The notes under the pieces are model-generated. The model had not been told where the DNA came from, ran no database searches, and saw only the letters and a program-made list of their open reading frames with translations. A DNA stretch of 64,000 nucleotides from Vibrio algarum (GTDB taxonomy: Bacteria; Pseudomonadota; Gammaproteobacteria; Enterobacterales; Vibrionaceae), in assembly GCF_028204155.1 (NCBI RefSeq), contig NZ_JAQLOI010000001.1, positions 620,001 through 684,000 on the forward strand. Direction: 5' to 3'. The translations under genes and the position numbers were made by a program. Shown here in pieces: positions 38,808 to 49,050 of the stretch (the stretch's first letter is position 1; the number at the start of each line of letters is the position of its first letter).

Positions 38808-38837
38808 AAAAGGGTTGATGTATGTACATCAACCCTT
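38808..38837. terminator. Bidirectional terminator between metF and aphA
   Basis: AAAAGGGTTGATGTA and TACATCAACCCTTTT, a 14 to 15-bp stem with a minimal loop. Confidence 0.9.
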
Positions 38838-38873
38838 TTATGTTTTAGAAACAAAGGAATGAACTGGCTCGTC

Positions 38874-39413
38874 CTAATCCATTGATTCTATTTCTGCATA
38901 GACTTCTTCTGCCCAACCTACCCAAGCTTCACGTATAATTAGGTTACGTCTAAGCGTAAGACGTTCTAATTTAGCATGCCTGTCTAGTTTGGTTGGATCA
39001 CCATAATAAGTTGCTTCAATCTCTTTGTAATGATTGACTAACTGTTTAGATTCACCAATAAGTGTCGAGACTTGTTCTTTGAAAGAATCCGCAGATTCTA
39101 TAGCGCAAGCCATTAACTTAGCGCTGAATTCATCTCTAACAGTTGGTTGTGCTGTAGGTAGTTCAAACCACTCGCCTAATGCACGACGTCCGGCTTCTGT
39201 AATTGAATAAACTTTTCTATCTGGTTTGCCGTCTTGTGGCTGTAAAACACAAGTGACGAGTTCATTTTGAGCCATTTTATTGAGCTCTCTATAAACTTGC
39301 TGATGACTCGCTTTCCAAAAATAGCCGATACTATATGAAAACTCTTTGGTGATATCGTACCCGGTAGCATCACGAGTGCTTAAAACGGTAAGGATTACGT
39401 GTGGTAATGACAT
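38874..39413 (-). CDS. aphA: Low-cell-density quorum-sensing regulator AphA (PadR family)
   Basis: 179 residues: PadR winged helix (about 1-80; MSLPHVILTVLSTRDATGYD, IGYFWKASHQQVYRELNKM) and a C-terminal antiparallel coiled-coil dimer domain (about 100-178; TLRRNLIIREAWVGWAEEV). Very close to AphA of V. cholerae and V. harveyi, the master regulator at low cell density that also activates tcpPH in V. cholerae. Its place next to ppc is the same as in V. cholerae. In those species aphA is repressed by HapR/LuxR and activated by Qrr small RNAs; the sites are not proven here. Confidence 0.95.
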   Translation of the reverse strand: MSLPHVILTVLSTRDATGYDITKEFSYSIGYFWKASHQQVYRELNKMAQNELVTCVLQPQDGKPDRKVYSITEAGRRALGEWFELPTAQPTVRDEFSAKLMACAIESADSFKEQVSTLIGESKQLVNHYKEIEATYYGDPTKLDRHAKLERLTLRRNLIIREAWVGWAEEVYAEIESMD

Positions 39414-39772
39414 GTCTTAAATCCAATAATTAGTAATATAAAAACTCACATCTTTGAACTGCGTACGTGCTTTATGACACTCATCAATTTGCAGTTCAGA
39501 ATAACGATAAATCTGCGTTTATTCGTTACTCTTATCTTCAGCCGATATTCACCTAGAAGCCTGTGGAGTTTGATTCCTTATTATTGTGCTTGTTATTAGT
39601 ATAGTCGATATTTGGAGCACAATGGGGCGTAAGCATACCATTAAATTTTGTTGTGAAAATCAAAAAAAGGGGCAAATTGTCTCAAAAGGATGATAAATCT
39701 CTCAGGGTGGAGAAAAAACAGGACAATATGCTGTAAAGGTGAGGCATTATGTCCTGTTTTTGGGTTTAATTA
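39414..39772. other. Intergenic region with aphA promoter and ppc terminator
   Basis: About 360 bp. The right end holds the ppc terminator. The left end is the aphA promoter and leader, AT-rich, with stretches such as TTATTATTGTGCTTG and TGTTATTAGTATA that loosely resemble half of a LuxR/HapR operator. No ORF is seen. Confidence 0.45.
39713..39761 (-). terminator. ppc terminator
   Basis: AAAAACAGGACA and TGTCCTGTTTTT pair over 12 bp around a 24-base loop that itself has an inner pairing (ATATGC/GCATTAT). On the minus strand it is followed by a T run. Confidence 0.7.
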
Positions 39773-42406
39773 CTATCCTGTGTTGCGCATGCCAGCAGCA
39801 ATGCCTGCGATTGTTACCATCAATGCTTCTTCTAGTTCGGAAGATGGCTCATCTGCTTGACGAGTCCGGTATAACAGCTCTGCTTGAAGGATGTTCATCG
39901 GTAAAACATAAATGTTACGTAATCGGATCGATTCTAGCCCCCACGGATCACTTTGCATTAAGTTTTCATTGTTCTCTACATTAAGAACCGCTTTAATATC
40001 TTTTTGCAACTGGTCTCGTAATTGATCCCCTAATCGCCAAAGTGATTTATCTGTTAGCCTTTGATCATAATAGCGTGAAATCTCAATATTCGATTTTGAA
40101 TAAACCATTTCTAGCATACCAAGGCGGGTAGAAAAGAAAGGCCATTCGCGACACATCTCTTCTAATAAGTTCTGGTGACCTTTGTCGATAGAGTACTGTA
40201 TCGATTCACCAGCCCCTAACCAAGCAGGTAAAACTAATCTGTTTTGGCTCCAAGAGAATATCCAAGGAATCGCTCTTAAGCTTTCAACGCCGCCGTTAGG
40301 GTTTCTTTTGGATGGTCGTGATCCCAAAGGTAACATACCAAGCTCTCGCTCTGGTGTCGCGGCCCTAAAATACGGAACGAAGTCAGGTTCACCCCTAACA
40401 ATAGAACGGTACGCTTCACAGGAAACTTGTGACAGAACCTCCATTAGATCGCGCCATTCTTGTTTTGGGCTAGGAGGTGGTAACAAGTTAGCTTCAAGAA
40501 TAGCACTCGCGTATCGATTAAAGCTGTTTACAGCTATATCTGGCAAGCCAAGCTTGAAACGAATCATTTCACCTTGTTCAGTGACTCGTAGGCCACCTTT
40601 TAGGCTTTTTGGTGGCTGAGAAAGGAGTGCCGCATGTGCTGGAGCCCCACCGCGACCTATTGTGCCTCCACGGCCATGGAAGAGTGTTAGCTCGATATTC
40701 GCTTCTTCACATACGCGGACTAACGCATCCATAGCACTATATTGAGCCCAACCAGCTGACATCACACCAGCATCTTTAGCTGAATCAGAATAACCAATCA
40801 TGACCATTTGGTGATTTTGGATAAAGCCTCTATACCAATCTATCTCGAGTAACTGTTTGATTACGGCTTCTGAATTGTTCAAGTCATCTAGTGTTTCAAA
40901 AAGTGGACATACATCCATTCGGAACTGACAACCAGACTCTTGAAGTAGTAAGTGTACCGCGAGTACATCTGATGCAGTTCTTGCCATTGAGATGACGTAA
41001 GAACCAAATGCCTCACGAGATTGACTAGCAATTATCCTACAGGTGTCTAAAACCTCTTGAACCGGTTCAGAAGGCTGCCAGTTGCGAGGGAGGAGCGGTC
41101 GTTTTGAACTTAACTCATTGACAAGAAATGAAATTTTATCTTGTTCACTCCAATGATCATAATCACCAATACCTAAGTACCGTGTGAGTTCCGAAAGTAC
41201 ATCTGAGTGACGAGTACTTTCTTGACGAATGTCTAAACGTACAAGGTGGACACCGAATGCTTTCACTCGACGTAGACTATCGAGCAGTGAACCGTCAGCA
41301 ATGACACCCATTCCGCATTGATGTAGCGATTGATAACAAGCGTAAAGAGGAGTCCATAACTGTTCAACATTCTCTAATATGGCTTTATTCGGAACGTCAG
41401 TTCGATTAATTTTTGCGTCTAACACTTCGAGTGTATCGGTTAACAGTGTTCTGATTTTTTTTAATACGGCGCGATAAGGTTCATGCTCTTCGCCGGCAAG
41501 TTGTCTAAGTTCGTCAGTACATTCGATCATAGATAGCTCACTGACGAGTTCATTAATATCGCCTAGATATAGATCAGCGGCTTTCCAGCGCGATAGGTGA
41601 AGAACCTCATGAGTAATCTCATGAGTCACAAATGGGTTGCCATCTCTATCGCCACCCATCCAAGAAGAAAAATGAACCGGACGAGCATCAATAGGAAGCC
41701 CTTCGCCAAGATAATCCGTCACTCGGTCATTGAATTCTCGTAAAAACTCAGGTACTGCTTCCCATAATGAATTTTCTACAACGGCAAAGCCCCATTTGGC
41801 CTCATCAAGAGGAGTTGGTCGCTCTTTACGCATATCATCAGAATGCCACGATTGAGCAATGAGCTGCTCTAATCGGCGCTCTTGTTTCACTCTTTCTCTC
41901 GAGGAAAGATCACTTAGTTCAAGCTGGGAAAGGCATTTATTAATTTTTACTAGCTTGTTGATCATAGTTCGACGAGCTATCTCAGTCGGGTGTGCAGTGA
42001 GAACCAGTTCAATATTGAGATCTTTAATAGCCTGTGCGGTTTCTAACTTACTTACACTATTCTCGGTTAGCTTAGAAAATAATGTATGGATGACGTCGGG
42101 TTCGCAAATATTTGAATCACAATGGCGTGAAATCGTATGGTATTGTTCCGCGATGTTAGTCAAATTTAGAAATTGGTTAAACGCCCTTGCTACAGGGTTT
42201 AATTGATCATCAGGTAGGTTAGAAATAACCTGTATTAGTTCTTCGCGGGCTTGTTGATCGTTTTCTCTTTCGGCAGATTTAGACAGCTGGCGTATTAATT
42301 CGACTTTCTCTAAAATTTCTTCGCCATGTGCATTTTTTATAGTATTGCCAAGTAAGTGACCTAGTGTTCTCACGTTACTTTTTAAAGCAGCATATTTCTC
42401 GTTCAT
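39773..42406 (-). CDS. ppc: Phosphoenolpyruvate carboxylase
   Basis: 877 residues, full length. Adds bicarbonate to phosphoenolpyruvate to refill oxaloacetate. Catalytic His in LVLTAHPTEIARRTM, second signature VMIGYSDSAKDAGV, Gly-rich loop FHGRGGTIGRGG, and the C-terminal NTG needed for activity and aspartate inhibition. GAAAGGAAATG gives SD and start at 42406. Its oxaloacetate and aspartate feed the nearby arginine and methionine genes. Confidence 0.97.
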   Translation of the reverse strand: MNEKYAALKSNVRTLGHLLGNTIKNAHGEEILEKVELIRQLSKSAERENDQQAREELIQVISNLPDDQLNPVARAFNQFLNLTNIAEQYHTISRHCDSNICEPDVIHTLFSKLTENSVSKLETAQAIKDLNIELVLTAHPTEIARRTMINKLVKINKCLSQLELSDLSSRERVKQERRLEQLIAQSWHSDDMRKERPTPLDEAKWGFAVVENSLWEAVPEFLREFNDRVTDYLGEGLPIDARPVHFSSWMGGDRDGNPFVTHEITHEVLHLSRWKAADLYLGDINELVSELSMIECTDELRQLAGEEHEPYRAVLKKIRTLLTDTLEVLDAKINRTDVPNKAILENVEQLWTPLYACYQSLHQCGMGVIADGSLLDSLRRVKAFGVHLVRLDIRQESTRHSDVLSELTRYLGIGDYDHWSEQDKISFLVNELSSKRPLLPRNWQPSEPVQEVLDTCRIIASQSREAFGSYVISMARTASDVLAVHLLLQESGCQFRMDVCPLFETLDDLNNSEAVIKQLLEIDWYRGFIQNHQMVMIGYSDSAKDAGVMSAGWAQYSAMDALVRVCEEANIELTLFHGRGGTIGRGGAPAHAALLSQPPKSLKGGLRVTEQGEMIRFKLGLPDIAVNSFNRYASAILEANLLPPPSPKQEWRDLMEVLSQVSCEAYRSIVRGEPDFVPYFRAATPERELGMLPLGSRPSKRNPNGGVESLRAIPWIFSWSQNRLVLPAWLGAGESIQYSIDKGHQNLLEEMCREWPFFSTRLGMLEMVYSKSNIEISRYYDQRLTDKSLWRLGDQLRDQLQKDIKAVLNVENNENLMQSDPWGLESIRLRNIYVLPMNILQAELLYRTRQADEPSSELEEALMVTIAGIAAGMRNTG

Positions 42407-42558
42407 TTCCTTTCTGCCTCGTAATTTAATTACAGTATATTTTCGTCCTAAAGATACAATCTAGCGAATATCTGTGCTTAGAGTCAAATAAAGACAAAGA
42501 CACAATGGCTTTAATGGTTTTAAATTGACTGTGATCATTTCTAAAACTCATTAGGTTA

Positions 42559-42590
42559 TAGAGTTGTGAAATTTTATTTCACAACTCTAT
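42559..42590. terminator. Hairpin between argE and ppc
   Basis: AGAGTTGTGAAAT and ATTTCACAACTCT form a 13-bp perfect stem around a few T. It lies 50 bp past the argE stop on the minus strand. Confidence 0.75.
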
Positions 42591-42639
42591 ACATTACACA
42601 GAAGGTATTCAGCGAGCAATAAGACCTTATAACTAAAGA

Positions 42640-43776
42640 CTAGAAGCAATATTGGCGAATTGCTTTGGAAAGAATGTTAATTGTAGGGTCGATAAATTCG
42701 AAAGCTAAAAATTCATCTGGTTGATGAGCTTGGTCAATAGATCCTGGTCCAAGAACCAATGTTGGGCATAATTGTTGTAAGAAAGGCGCTTCAGTACAGT
42801 AGTTTACGGTTTCAGAGTTCATTTCACATATGGTTTCCATTCCCGAAACAAAACTATCATCCTGTGAACACTCATAACCCGGAATAGGTTCATGCAGTGG
42901 ACGAATCTCAATACGGTTTGGCCATTTGGCTTTAACTTCTTTTAGTGCGCCTTGGAGCATGTTGTCCAGACCATCAAGGCTTATTCCAGGAAGAGGACGT
43001 ACATCATAATGAAGCTCGCAGCAGCCACATATACGATTAGCGCTATCGCCGCCATGTATATGCCCTAGATTTAGAGTGGGTGACGGAATGGCAAAGCCTG
43101 GATGATGATACTCTTTAACCAACTTATTTTTCAGTTGCATCAGTGCGTACATCACCTCATGCATTATCTCGATTGCGTTAACTCCCAACGCGGGGTCTGA
43201 AGAGTGGCCGGATTTACCCGTTACTCGTATCGCATTTGCAACATGTCCTTTATGCCCTCTAATTGGTACTAGGCTTGTTGGTTCGCCAATAATGCAATAA
43301 TCTGGTTGTATTGGCGCTTCGTCGGTAAAGTGACGAGCGCCAAGCATGGTCGTTTCCTCATCACATGTAGCGAGTATATAAAGAGGTTTTGTCTGATTTT
43401 GCCAATCTATGTTTTTGACCGCTTCAATAATGAAGGCAAAAAATCCTTTCATGTCCGCTGTGCCTAAGCCATAAAAGCGATTATTCGCTTCTGTTAGTGC
43501 ATGTGGGTCAAAATTCCATTGGCCTTGATCAAAAGGGACTGTGTCGGTATGTCCCGCTAATAATAGACCGCCCTCACCTTGTCCCCGTTTCGCGATTAGA
43601 TTACATTTTCCTTTCTCAACTTCGACCACATCCACTTCGAAGGACATTTGCCTTAACCAGTCAGCCAATAGTTCAATGACTTGGCTATTTCCTTCATCCC
43701 AACTGGGGTCGGTTGAACTGATAGAAGAGGTCGAAATGAGCCCTTTGTATACATCGATAAATTTAGGTAATTGCAT
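42640..43776 (-). CDS. argE: Acetylornithine deacetylase ArgE
   Basis: 378-residue M20 metallopeptidase-fold enzyme that releases acetate from N-acetylornithine. Metal and catalytic residues in LLLAGHTDTVPFD, LGTADMKGFF and ATCDEETTMLGARH, with GEPTSLVPIRGHKGH following. Divergent from argC with about 155 bp between, the standard bipolar arginine operon layout. Confidence 0.95.
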   Translation of the reverse strand: MQLPKFIDVYKGLISTSSISSTDPSWDEGNSQVIELLADWLRQMSFEVDVVEVEKGKCNLIAKRGQGEGGLLLAGHTDTVPFDQGQWNFDPHALTEANNRFYGLGTADMKGFFAFIIEAVKNIDWQNQTKPLYILATCDEETTMLGARHFTDEAPIQPDYCIIGEPTSLVPIRGHKGHVANAIRVTGKSGHSSDPALGVNAIEIMHEVMYALMQLKNKLVKEYHHPGFAIPSPTLNLGHIHGGDSANRICGCCELHYDVRPLPGISLDGLDNMLQGALKEVKAKWPNRIEIRPLHEPIPGYECSQDDSFVSGMETICEMNSETVNYCTEAPFLQQLCPTLVLGPGSIDQAHQPDEFLAFEFIDPTINILSKAIRQYCF

Positions 43777-43932
43777 ATTATCTTCGCTTCCCCTATTGAC
43801 AGATAACCCTTAAGACGTTAAAAAGCATATTAAATCATTATTTGTGAATAAAAAACCGAATAATGACGTTTTTTGAGTATGAATAGTCAAGTTTGACTGT
43901 TGTTAGTTACCCAAGTATTTGGATAAGTCAAG
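43777..43932. promoter_or_regulatory. argE / argCBGH divergent control region, possible ArgR half-sites
   Basis: TGAATA half-sites at 43845-43850 and 43880-43885 resemble half of an ARG box (wnTnAATwwwwATTnAnw), but neither has a good second half. ArgR control of this bipolar operon is expected from E. coli and Vibrio. Confidence 0.35.
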
Positions 43933-44937
43933 ATGTTAAAAACCACAATTATTGGTGCAAGCGGTTATACAGGAGCTGAGTTAGCTCTTATGGTTACAAG
44001 ACACCCTGAGCTAACGCTATCAGGATTATATGTTTCCGCCAATAGTGTAGACGCGAATAAGAAAATCAGCACATTACATGGCAAGCTGTCCGGTGTCGTT
44101 GATATGAAGGTTCTACCACTAACTGATGTTGAAGCGGTAGCAAAGGCGTGTGATGTTGTTTTCTTAGCGACGGCGCACGAAGTTAGCCACGATTTAGCGC
44201 CTGAATTTTTAGCGCAAGGTTGTCAGGTTTTCGACTTATCTGGTGCGTATCGCGTTCAATCTGAAGGTTTCTACCCTAAGTTTTATGGCTTCGACCACAA
44301 ACATACAGAGCTTCTGAACAGCGCTGTTTATGGGTTGGCTGAGTGGAACGAAAAAGAGATAAAAAATACTGACCTGATTGCTGTAGCAGGTTGTTACCCA
44401 ACCGCCTCCCAGTTAGCCATTAAACCTCTAGTAGAAATGAATATGCTGGATCTCAATCAATGGCCAGTTATTAATGCGACAAGTGGTGTTACTGGTGCGG
44501 GTCGAAAATCGAGTATGACCAACAGTTTTTGTGAAGTGAGCTTGCAGCCTTATGGGTTGTTCACTCATCGTCATAAGCCTGAAATTGCTTCACATCTTGG
44601 TTGTGACGTCATCTTTACACCACATCTCGGTAACTTTAAAAGAGGCATTCTAGCTACGATCACTATGAAGCTCGCTACTGGTGTTACAGCTGAAGACGTA
44701 AATAACGCGTTTGAAAAAGCTTATCAAAATAAACCAGCGGTTCGTTTAAAGCATGAGAGTATCCCTAGAGTACAGGATGTAGAATTTACTCCTTTCTGTG
44801 ATATCGGATGGAAGGTAGAAGGGGAGCACGTCATTGTAGTTTCCGCTATCGATAACCTATTAAAAGGTGCGTCTAGCCATGGGATGCAGTGTTTAAATAT
44901 TCGTAACGGTTTTGAGCCGCTTACTTCACTTTTGTGA
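43933..44937 (+). CDS. argC: N-acetyl-gamma-glutamyl-phosphate reductase ArgC
   Basis: 334 residues. NADPH fold at the start (TIIGASGYTGAELALMV) and catalytic Cys in VAGCYPTASQLAIKP. Reduces N-acetylglutamyl phosphate to the semialdehyde. First gene of argC-argB-argG-argHA; argB starts 8 bp downstream. Confidence 0.96.
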   Translation: MLKTTIIGASGYTGAELALMVTRHPELTLSGLYVSANSVDANKKISTLHGKLSGVVDMKVLPLTDVEAVAKACDVVFLATAHEVSHDLAPEFLAQGCQVFDLSGAYRVQSEGFYPKFYGFDHKHTELLNSAVYGLAEWNEKEIKNTDLIAVAGCYPTASQLAIKPLVEMNMLDLNQWPVINATSGVTGAGRKSSMTNSFCEVSLQPYGLFTHRHKPEIASHLGCDVIFTPHLGNFKRGILATITMKLATGVTAEDVNNAFEKAYQNKPAVRLKHESIPRVQDVEFTPFCDIGWKVEGEHVIVVSAIDNLLKGASSHGMQCLNIRNGFEPLTSLL

Positions 44938-44945
44938 GAATTAAT

Positions 44946-45734
44946 ATGAATCAAGATCTAAAACCATTAGTGATTAAACTAGGCGGCGCAGCACTTTCAT
45001 GTTCTGACACTCTAGGTAAACTTTTTAATGCGATTGAAAGCTACCAAAATCAGGCGAACAGAGAGTTAGTTATCGTTCATGGGGGTGGTTACCTTGTTGA
45101 CGAGTTAATGGCAAAGTTACAGCTAGAGACAGTAAAGAAAAATGGTTTGCGTGTTACGCCTTATGACCAAATCCCAGTTATAGCAGGTGCATTGGCAGGT
45201 ACTGCCAATAAATTGCTGCAAGGTGAAGCGGTTAGAAATGGTCTTAAAGCAGTTGGTCTTTGTTTAGCGGATGGTGGCTTGTGCAAGGTTGAAGAATTGG
45301 ACCCAGAGTTAGGGGCAGTAGGTAAAGCGAGTGCAGGTGACGCCAGTGTACTTAAAGCGATATTGAAAACGGGTGCATTACCTATTATCAGTTCAATCGG
45401 ATTAACAGAGAAAGGTCAGCTGATGAACGTAAATGCTGATCAAGCTGCAGTTGCTGTCGCGAGTTCTTTAGATGCAGAATTAGTACTCCTTTCAGATGTT
45501 AGCGGAGTGCTGGATGGTAAAGGTCACTTGCTACCTAACCTAGATAAGAAGCAAGCAGATGCACTGATTCAGGGCCGAGTTATCACAGATGGAATGATAG
45601 TTAAGGTGGAAGCAGCTTTAGACGCTGCAAACGAACTTGGTAGACCAATTGAAGTTGCAACGTGGCGTTACCCAGAAAAATTAAGCGAATTATTTTCAGG
45701 CAAGAGCATAGGTACACAGTTTTTGCCTCAGTAA
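44946..45734 (+). CDS. argB: Acetylglutamate kinase ArgB
   Basis: About 262 residues from ATG 44946 (MNQDLKPLVIKLGGAAL); an ATT/ATG-like opening at 44934 would overlap argC. Amino-acid-kinase fold with KLGGAAL and VHGGGYLVDELMAKL and the ATP-side Lys in ITDGMIVKVEAALDA. Phosphorylates N-acetylglutamate. Spaced 8 bp after argC. Confidence 0.95.
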   Translation: MNQDLKPLVIKLGGAALSCSDTLGKLFNAIESYQNQANRELVIVHGGGYLVDELMAKLQLETVKKNGLRVTPYDQIPVIAGALAGTANKLLQGEAVRNGLKAVGLCLADGGLCKVEELDPELGAVGKASAGDASVLKAILKTGALPIISSIGLTEKGQLMNVNADQAAVAVASSLDAELVLLSDVSGVLDGKGHLLPNLDKKQADALIQGRVITDGMIVKVEAALDAANELGRPIEVATWRYPEKLSELFSGKSIGTQFLPQ

Positions 45735-45824
45735 AAATTTAGACAGACATAATTATTAAACACAACAATTTTTAAACCCGATGTACTGACCGCCAGAGCA
45801 GTCCGGGAGATCAGGAGAAATACT

Positions 45825-47036
45825 ATGAGCAAGGTTGAAGTAAAAAAAGTAGTCGTAGCCTATTCCGGCGGTCTAGACACATCAGTAATCATTCCATGGT
45901 TGAAAGAGAACTATGACTGTGAAGTGGTTGCTTTTGTAGCAGATGTTGGCCAAGGTGCAGAAGAGTTGGAAGGTGTCGAGGAAAAAGCAATCGCTTCTGG
46001 CGCATCTGAAGTATACGTTGCGGATCTTAAAGAAGAGATGGTTAAAGAGTACATTTATCCTTCACTAAAAACAGGTGCGTTATATGAAGGTAAATACCTT
46101 TTAGGTACCTCTATGGCTCGACCAATTATTGCTAAAGCACAAGTGGAATGTGCTCGTAATGTTGGGGCTGATGCTCTTGCGCACGGTTGTACTGGTAAAG
46201 GTAATGACCAAGTTCGTTTTGAAGGTGCATTCGCTGCACTCGCACCAGATCTACATGTTATCGCCCCTTGGCGTGAGTGGGATCTAGTGAGCAGAGAGGA
46301 ATGTTTAGATTACCTTGCTGAGCGTAATATCCCGTGCTCTGCATCATTAACTAAAATCTATTCTCGCGATGCAAACGCATGGCATATTTCGACAGAAGGT
46401 GGTGTTCTTGAGCAAACTTGGAACGCACCAAACGACGATTGTTGGGCATGGACAAAAAGCCCAGAAGAAGCTTCAAACGAAGCTGAATACGTAACAATAA
46501 AAGTAGAAAAATGCGAAGTTGTTGCGGTTGATGGCAAAGACATGTCGCCATACGAAGCTCTAATGTACCTAAATGATAAAGGTGTTGAACACGGAATTGG
46601 GCGTATCGATATCGTTGAAAACCGTTTGGTTGGTATGAAGTCTCGTGGTTGTTATGAAACTCCGGGTGGCACAATCATGATGGAAGCACTTCGTGCAGTA
46701 GAACAACTTGTTCTAGATAAGAGCTCATTTGAGTTCCGTGAAGAGTTAGGTGTAAAAGCGGCTCATTTAATCTACGATGGCCGTTGGTTTACTCCGCTGT
46801 GCGAATCAATTATTGCTGCATCAGAAAGCCTAGCACAAGATGTTAATGGCGAAGTGGTTATTAAGCTTTACAAAGGGCAAGCAACAGCTACTCAGAAGCG
46901 TTCTGATAACAGCTTGTACTGTGAAGCATTTGCAACATTCGGTGAAGATGAAGTGTATGACCAAAGTCACGCGGAAGGATTTATACGTTTGTATTCTTTA
47001 GCCAGCCGTATTCGTACTTTGAATTCGCAAAAGTAA
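45825..47036 (+). CDS. argG: Argininosuccinate synthase ArgG
   Basis: 403-residue N-type ATP pyrophosphatase: PP-loop VVAYSGGLDTSVIIPWL, then HGCTGKGNDQVRFE and the substrate loops. Condenses citrulline and aspartate. Strong SD (CAGGAGAAATACT). argF is not in the window. Confidence 0.97.
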   Translation: MSKVEVKKVVVAYSGGLDTSVIIPWLKENYDCEVVAFVADVGQGAEELEGVEEKAIASGASEVYVADLKEEMVKEYIYPSLKTGALYEGKYLLGTSMARPIIAKAQVECARNVGADALAHGCTGKGNDQVRFEGAFAALAPDLHVIAPWREWDLVSREECLDYLAERNIPCSASLTKIYSRDANAWHISTEGGVLEQTWNAPNDDCWAWTKSPEEASNEAEYVTIKVEKCEVVAVDGKDMSPYEALMYLNDKGVEHGIGRIDIVENRLVGMKSRGCYETPGGTIMMEALRAVEQLVLDKSSFEFREELGVKAAHLIYDGRWFTPLCESIIAASESLAQDVNGEVVIKLYKGQATATQKRSDNSLYCEAFATFGEDEVYDQSHAEGFIRLYSLASRIRTLNSQK

Positions 47037-47175
47037 TTAGAATTTTTCAAAAGTAATAAAACAGAAGCTTGATTCTCGGTTGTATATCGCTAGTATCTAC
47101 AGCCGCGTGTTAAGCTCTCAATAACACACCAACTAACAATAATAATTAGCTTCCGTTAAGATCAGGAGATACACA

Positions 47176-49050
47176 ATGGCATTATGGGGCGGTAGATTTA
47201 CCCAAGCAGCAGACACTCGGTTCAAAGATTTCAACGATTCACTTCGCTTTGATTACCGACTAGCTGAGCAAGACATTGTTGGGTCAATTGCCTGGTCTAA
47301 AGCACTTCGTTCTGTTGGTGTTCTTAATGAAATAGAGCAACAAAAACTCGAACTTGCTTTAAACGAGTTGAAGCTAGAAGTCATGGAAGACCCTGAGCAG
47401 ATCCTTAAATCTGATGCAGAAGATATCCATAGCTGGGTTGAGCAGCAACTTATTGGTAAAGTAGGTGACCTAGGTAAAAAACTTCACACTGGCCGTTCTC
47501 GTAATGACCAAGTAGCGACAGATCTAAAACTATGGTGTCGTCAACAAGGTCAGCATCTACTCATTGTGCTGGATCGTTTGCAAAATCAACTTGTAGATGT
47601 AGCATCACAACATCAGGACACCGTTTTACCTGGTTATACCCACCTACAAAGAGCACAACCGGTTACATTCGCTCACTGGTGTTTAGCGTATGTTGAAATG
47701 TTTGAACGTGATTATTCTCGTCTTGGGGATGCTATCAATCGTCTTGATACCTGTCCGTTGGGCTCTGGTGCACTAGCGGGAACAGCGTATCCAATGGATC
47801 GTCAAGATCTTGCTCATAACTTAGGTTTTCGTCGAGCCACACGTAACAGTTTAGATTCGGTTTCAGATAGAGATCATGTGATGGAATTGATGTCTATCGC
47901 TTCTATCTCAATGTTGCACCTTTCGCGCCTTGCCGAAGATATGATTTTCTACAATTCTGGTGAATCTAATTTCATCGAATTAGCCGATACTGTTACATCA
48001 GGTTCATCCTTGATGCCGCAAAAGAAAAATCCTGACGCATTAGAACTTATTCGAGGGAAATGTGGTCGTGTATATGGTTCGTTAGCGGCGATGATGATGA
48101 CCGTAAAAGCTCTTCCTCTCGCTTACAATAAAGATATGCAGGAAGACAAAGAAGGGTTATTCGACGCATTGGATACGTGGAATGACTGCATGGAAATGGC
48201 GGCCCTTTGTTTCGATGGTTTAAAAGTAAACAAAGAACGGACATTAGAAGCAGCGAAGCAAGGTTATGCTAATGCTACTGAATTAGCCGATTACCTTGTG
48301 GCTAAAAACATCCCATTCCGTGAAGCACACCACATCGTCGGTGTGGCTGTAGTTGGAGCGATTGAAAAAGGGTGTGCTTTAGAAGAACTATCGATTGAAG
48401 AGTTAAAAGTGTTCTCTGATGTTATCGAAGATGATGTATACGAGATCCTTACTATTGAATCATGCTTAGATAAGCGTTCAGCTTTAGGTGGTGTATCTCC
48501 TAAGCAGGTGGCCTATGCAGTTGATCATGCGCAGCAACGCCTAGAGAAGAGAAATGTCTCTGCAATTAAGGTTCGTGTAGCAAGATTAACCGATATTGAC
48601 GCACTAGAAGGTATGGTTGCTTATTGGTCTAATATGGGTGAAAACTTACCTCGAAACCGTAGTGAACTTATACGAGATATTGGTTCCTTTGCAGTTGTTG
48701 AGCATCAAGGTGAAGTCACAGGGTGCGCTTCTCTCTATGTATACGACTCTGGTTTGGCGGAAATACGCTCTTTGGGTATTGAGGCTGGATGGCACAGACA
48801 AGGTCAAGGTACTGCGATTGTCCAACATTTAGTTGCAAAGGCAAAACAGATGGCAATACGAAAAGTCTTCGTATTGACTCGTACACCAGAGTTCTTCATG
48901 AAACAGAACTTCTTGCCAACATCGAAGAGTTTGCTGCCTGAAAAAGTACTAAAAGATTGCGAACAATGCCCAAGAATACACGCGTGTGATGAGGTGGCGT
49001 TAGAGTTTGATCTTTGCGAACAAACTATTATCCGAGTTAACGTGGCTTAA
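47176..49050 (+). CDS. argH: Argininosuccinate lyase fused to N-acetylglutamate synthase domain, ArgH(A)
   Basis: 624 residues. Residues 1 to about 460 are a complete argininosuccinate lyase (LHTGRSRNDQVATDLKLW, signature GSSLMPQKKNPDALELIRGK). Residues about 467-624 are a GNAT acetyltransferase (IKVRVARLTDIDALEGMVAYW, LGIEAGWHRQGQGTAIVQHL, FVLTRTPEFFMKQNF) of the short NAGS type. This fusion is known in Moritella and Vibrio, where it covers both the first step and the last step of arginine synthesis. Last gene of the arginine cluster, with a terminator after it. Confidence 0.96.
   Translation: MALWGGRFTQAADTRFKDFNDSLRFDYRLAEQDIVGSIAWSKALRSVGVLNEIEQQKLELALNELKLEVMEDPEQILKSDAEDIHSWVEQQLIGKVGDLGKKLHTGRSRNDQVATDLKLWCRQQGQHLLIVLDRLQNQLVDVASQHQDTVLPGYTHLQRAQPVTFAHWCLAYVEMFERDYSRLGDAINRLDTCPLGSGALAGTAYPMDRQDLAHNLGFRRATRNSLDSVSDRDHVMELMSIASISMLHLSRLAEDMIFYNSGESNFIELADTVTSGSSLMPQKKNPDALELIRGKCGRVYGSLAAMMMTVKALPLAYNKDMQEDKEGLFDALDTWNDCMEMAALCFDGLKVNKERTLEAAKQGYANATELADYLVAKNIPFREAHHIVGVAVVGAIEKGCALEELSIEELKVFSDVIEDDVYEILTIESCLDKRSALGGVSPKQVAYAVDHAQQRLEKRNVSAIKVRVARLTDIDALEGMVAYWSNMGENLPRNRSELIRDIGSFAVVEHQGEVTGCASLYVYDSGLAEIRSLGIEAGWHRQGQGTAIVQHLVAKAKQMAIRKVFVLTRTPEFFMKQNFLPTSKSLLPEKVLKDCEQCPRIHACDEVALEFDLCEQTIIRVNVA

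Noticed and set aside
39480..39620. LuxR/HapR operator and Qrr pairing site before aphA
   Set aside because: Expected from other vibrios, but the match by eye covers only AT-rich half-sites; not strong enough to annotate.
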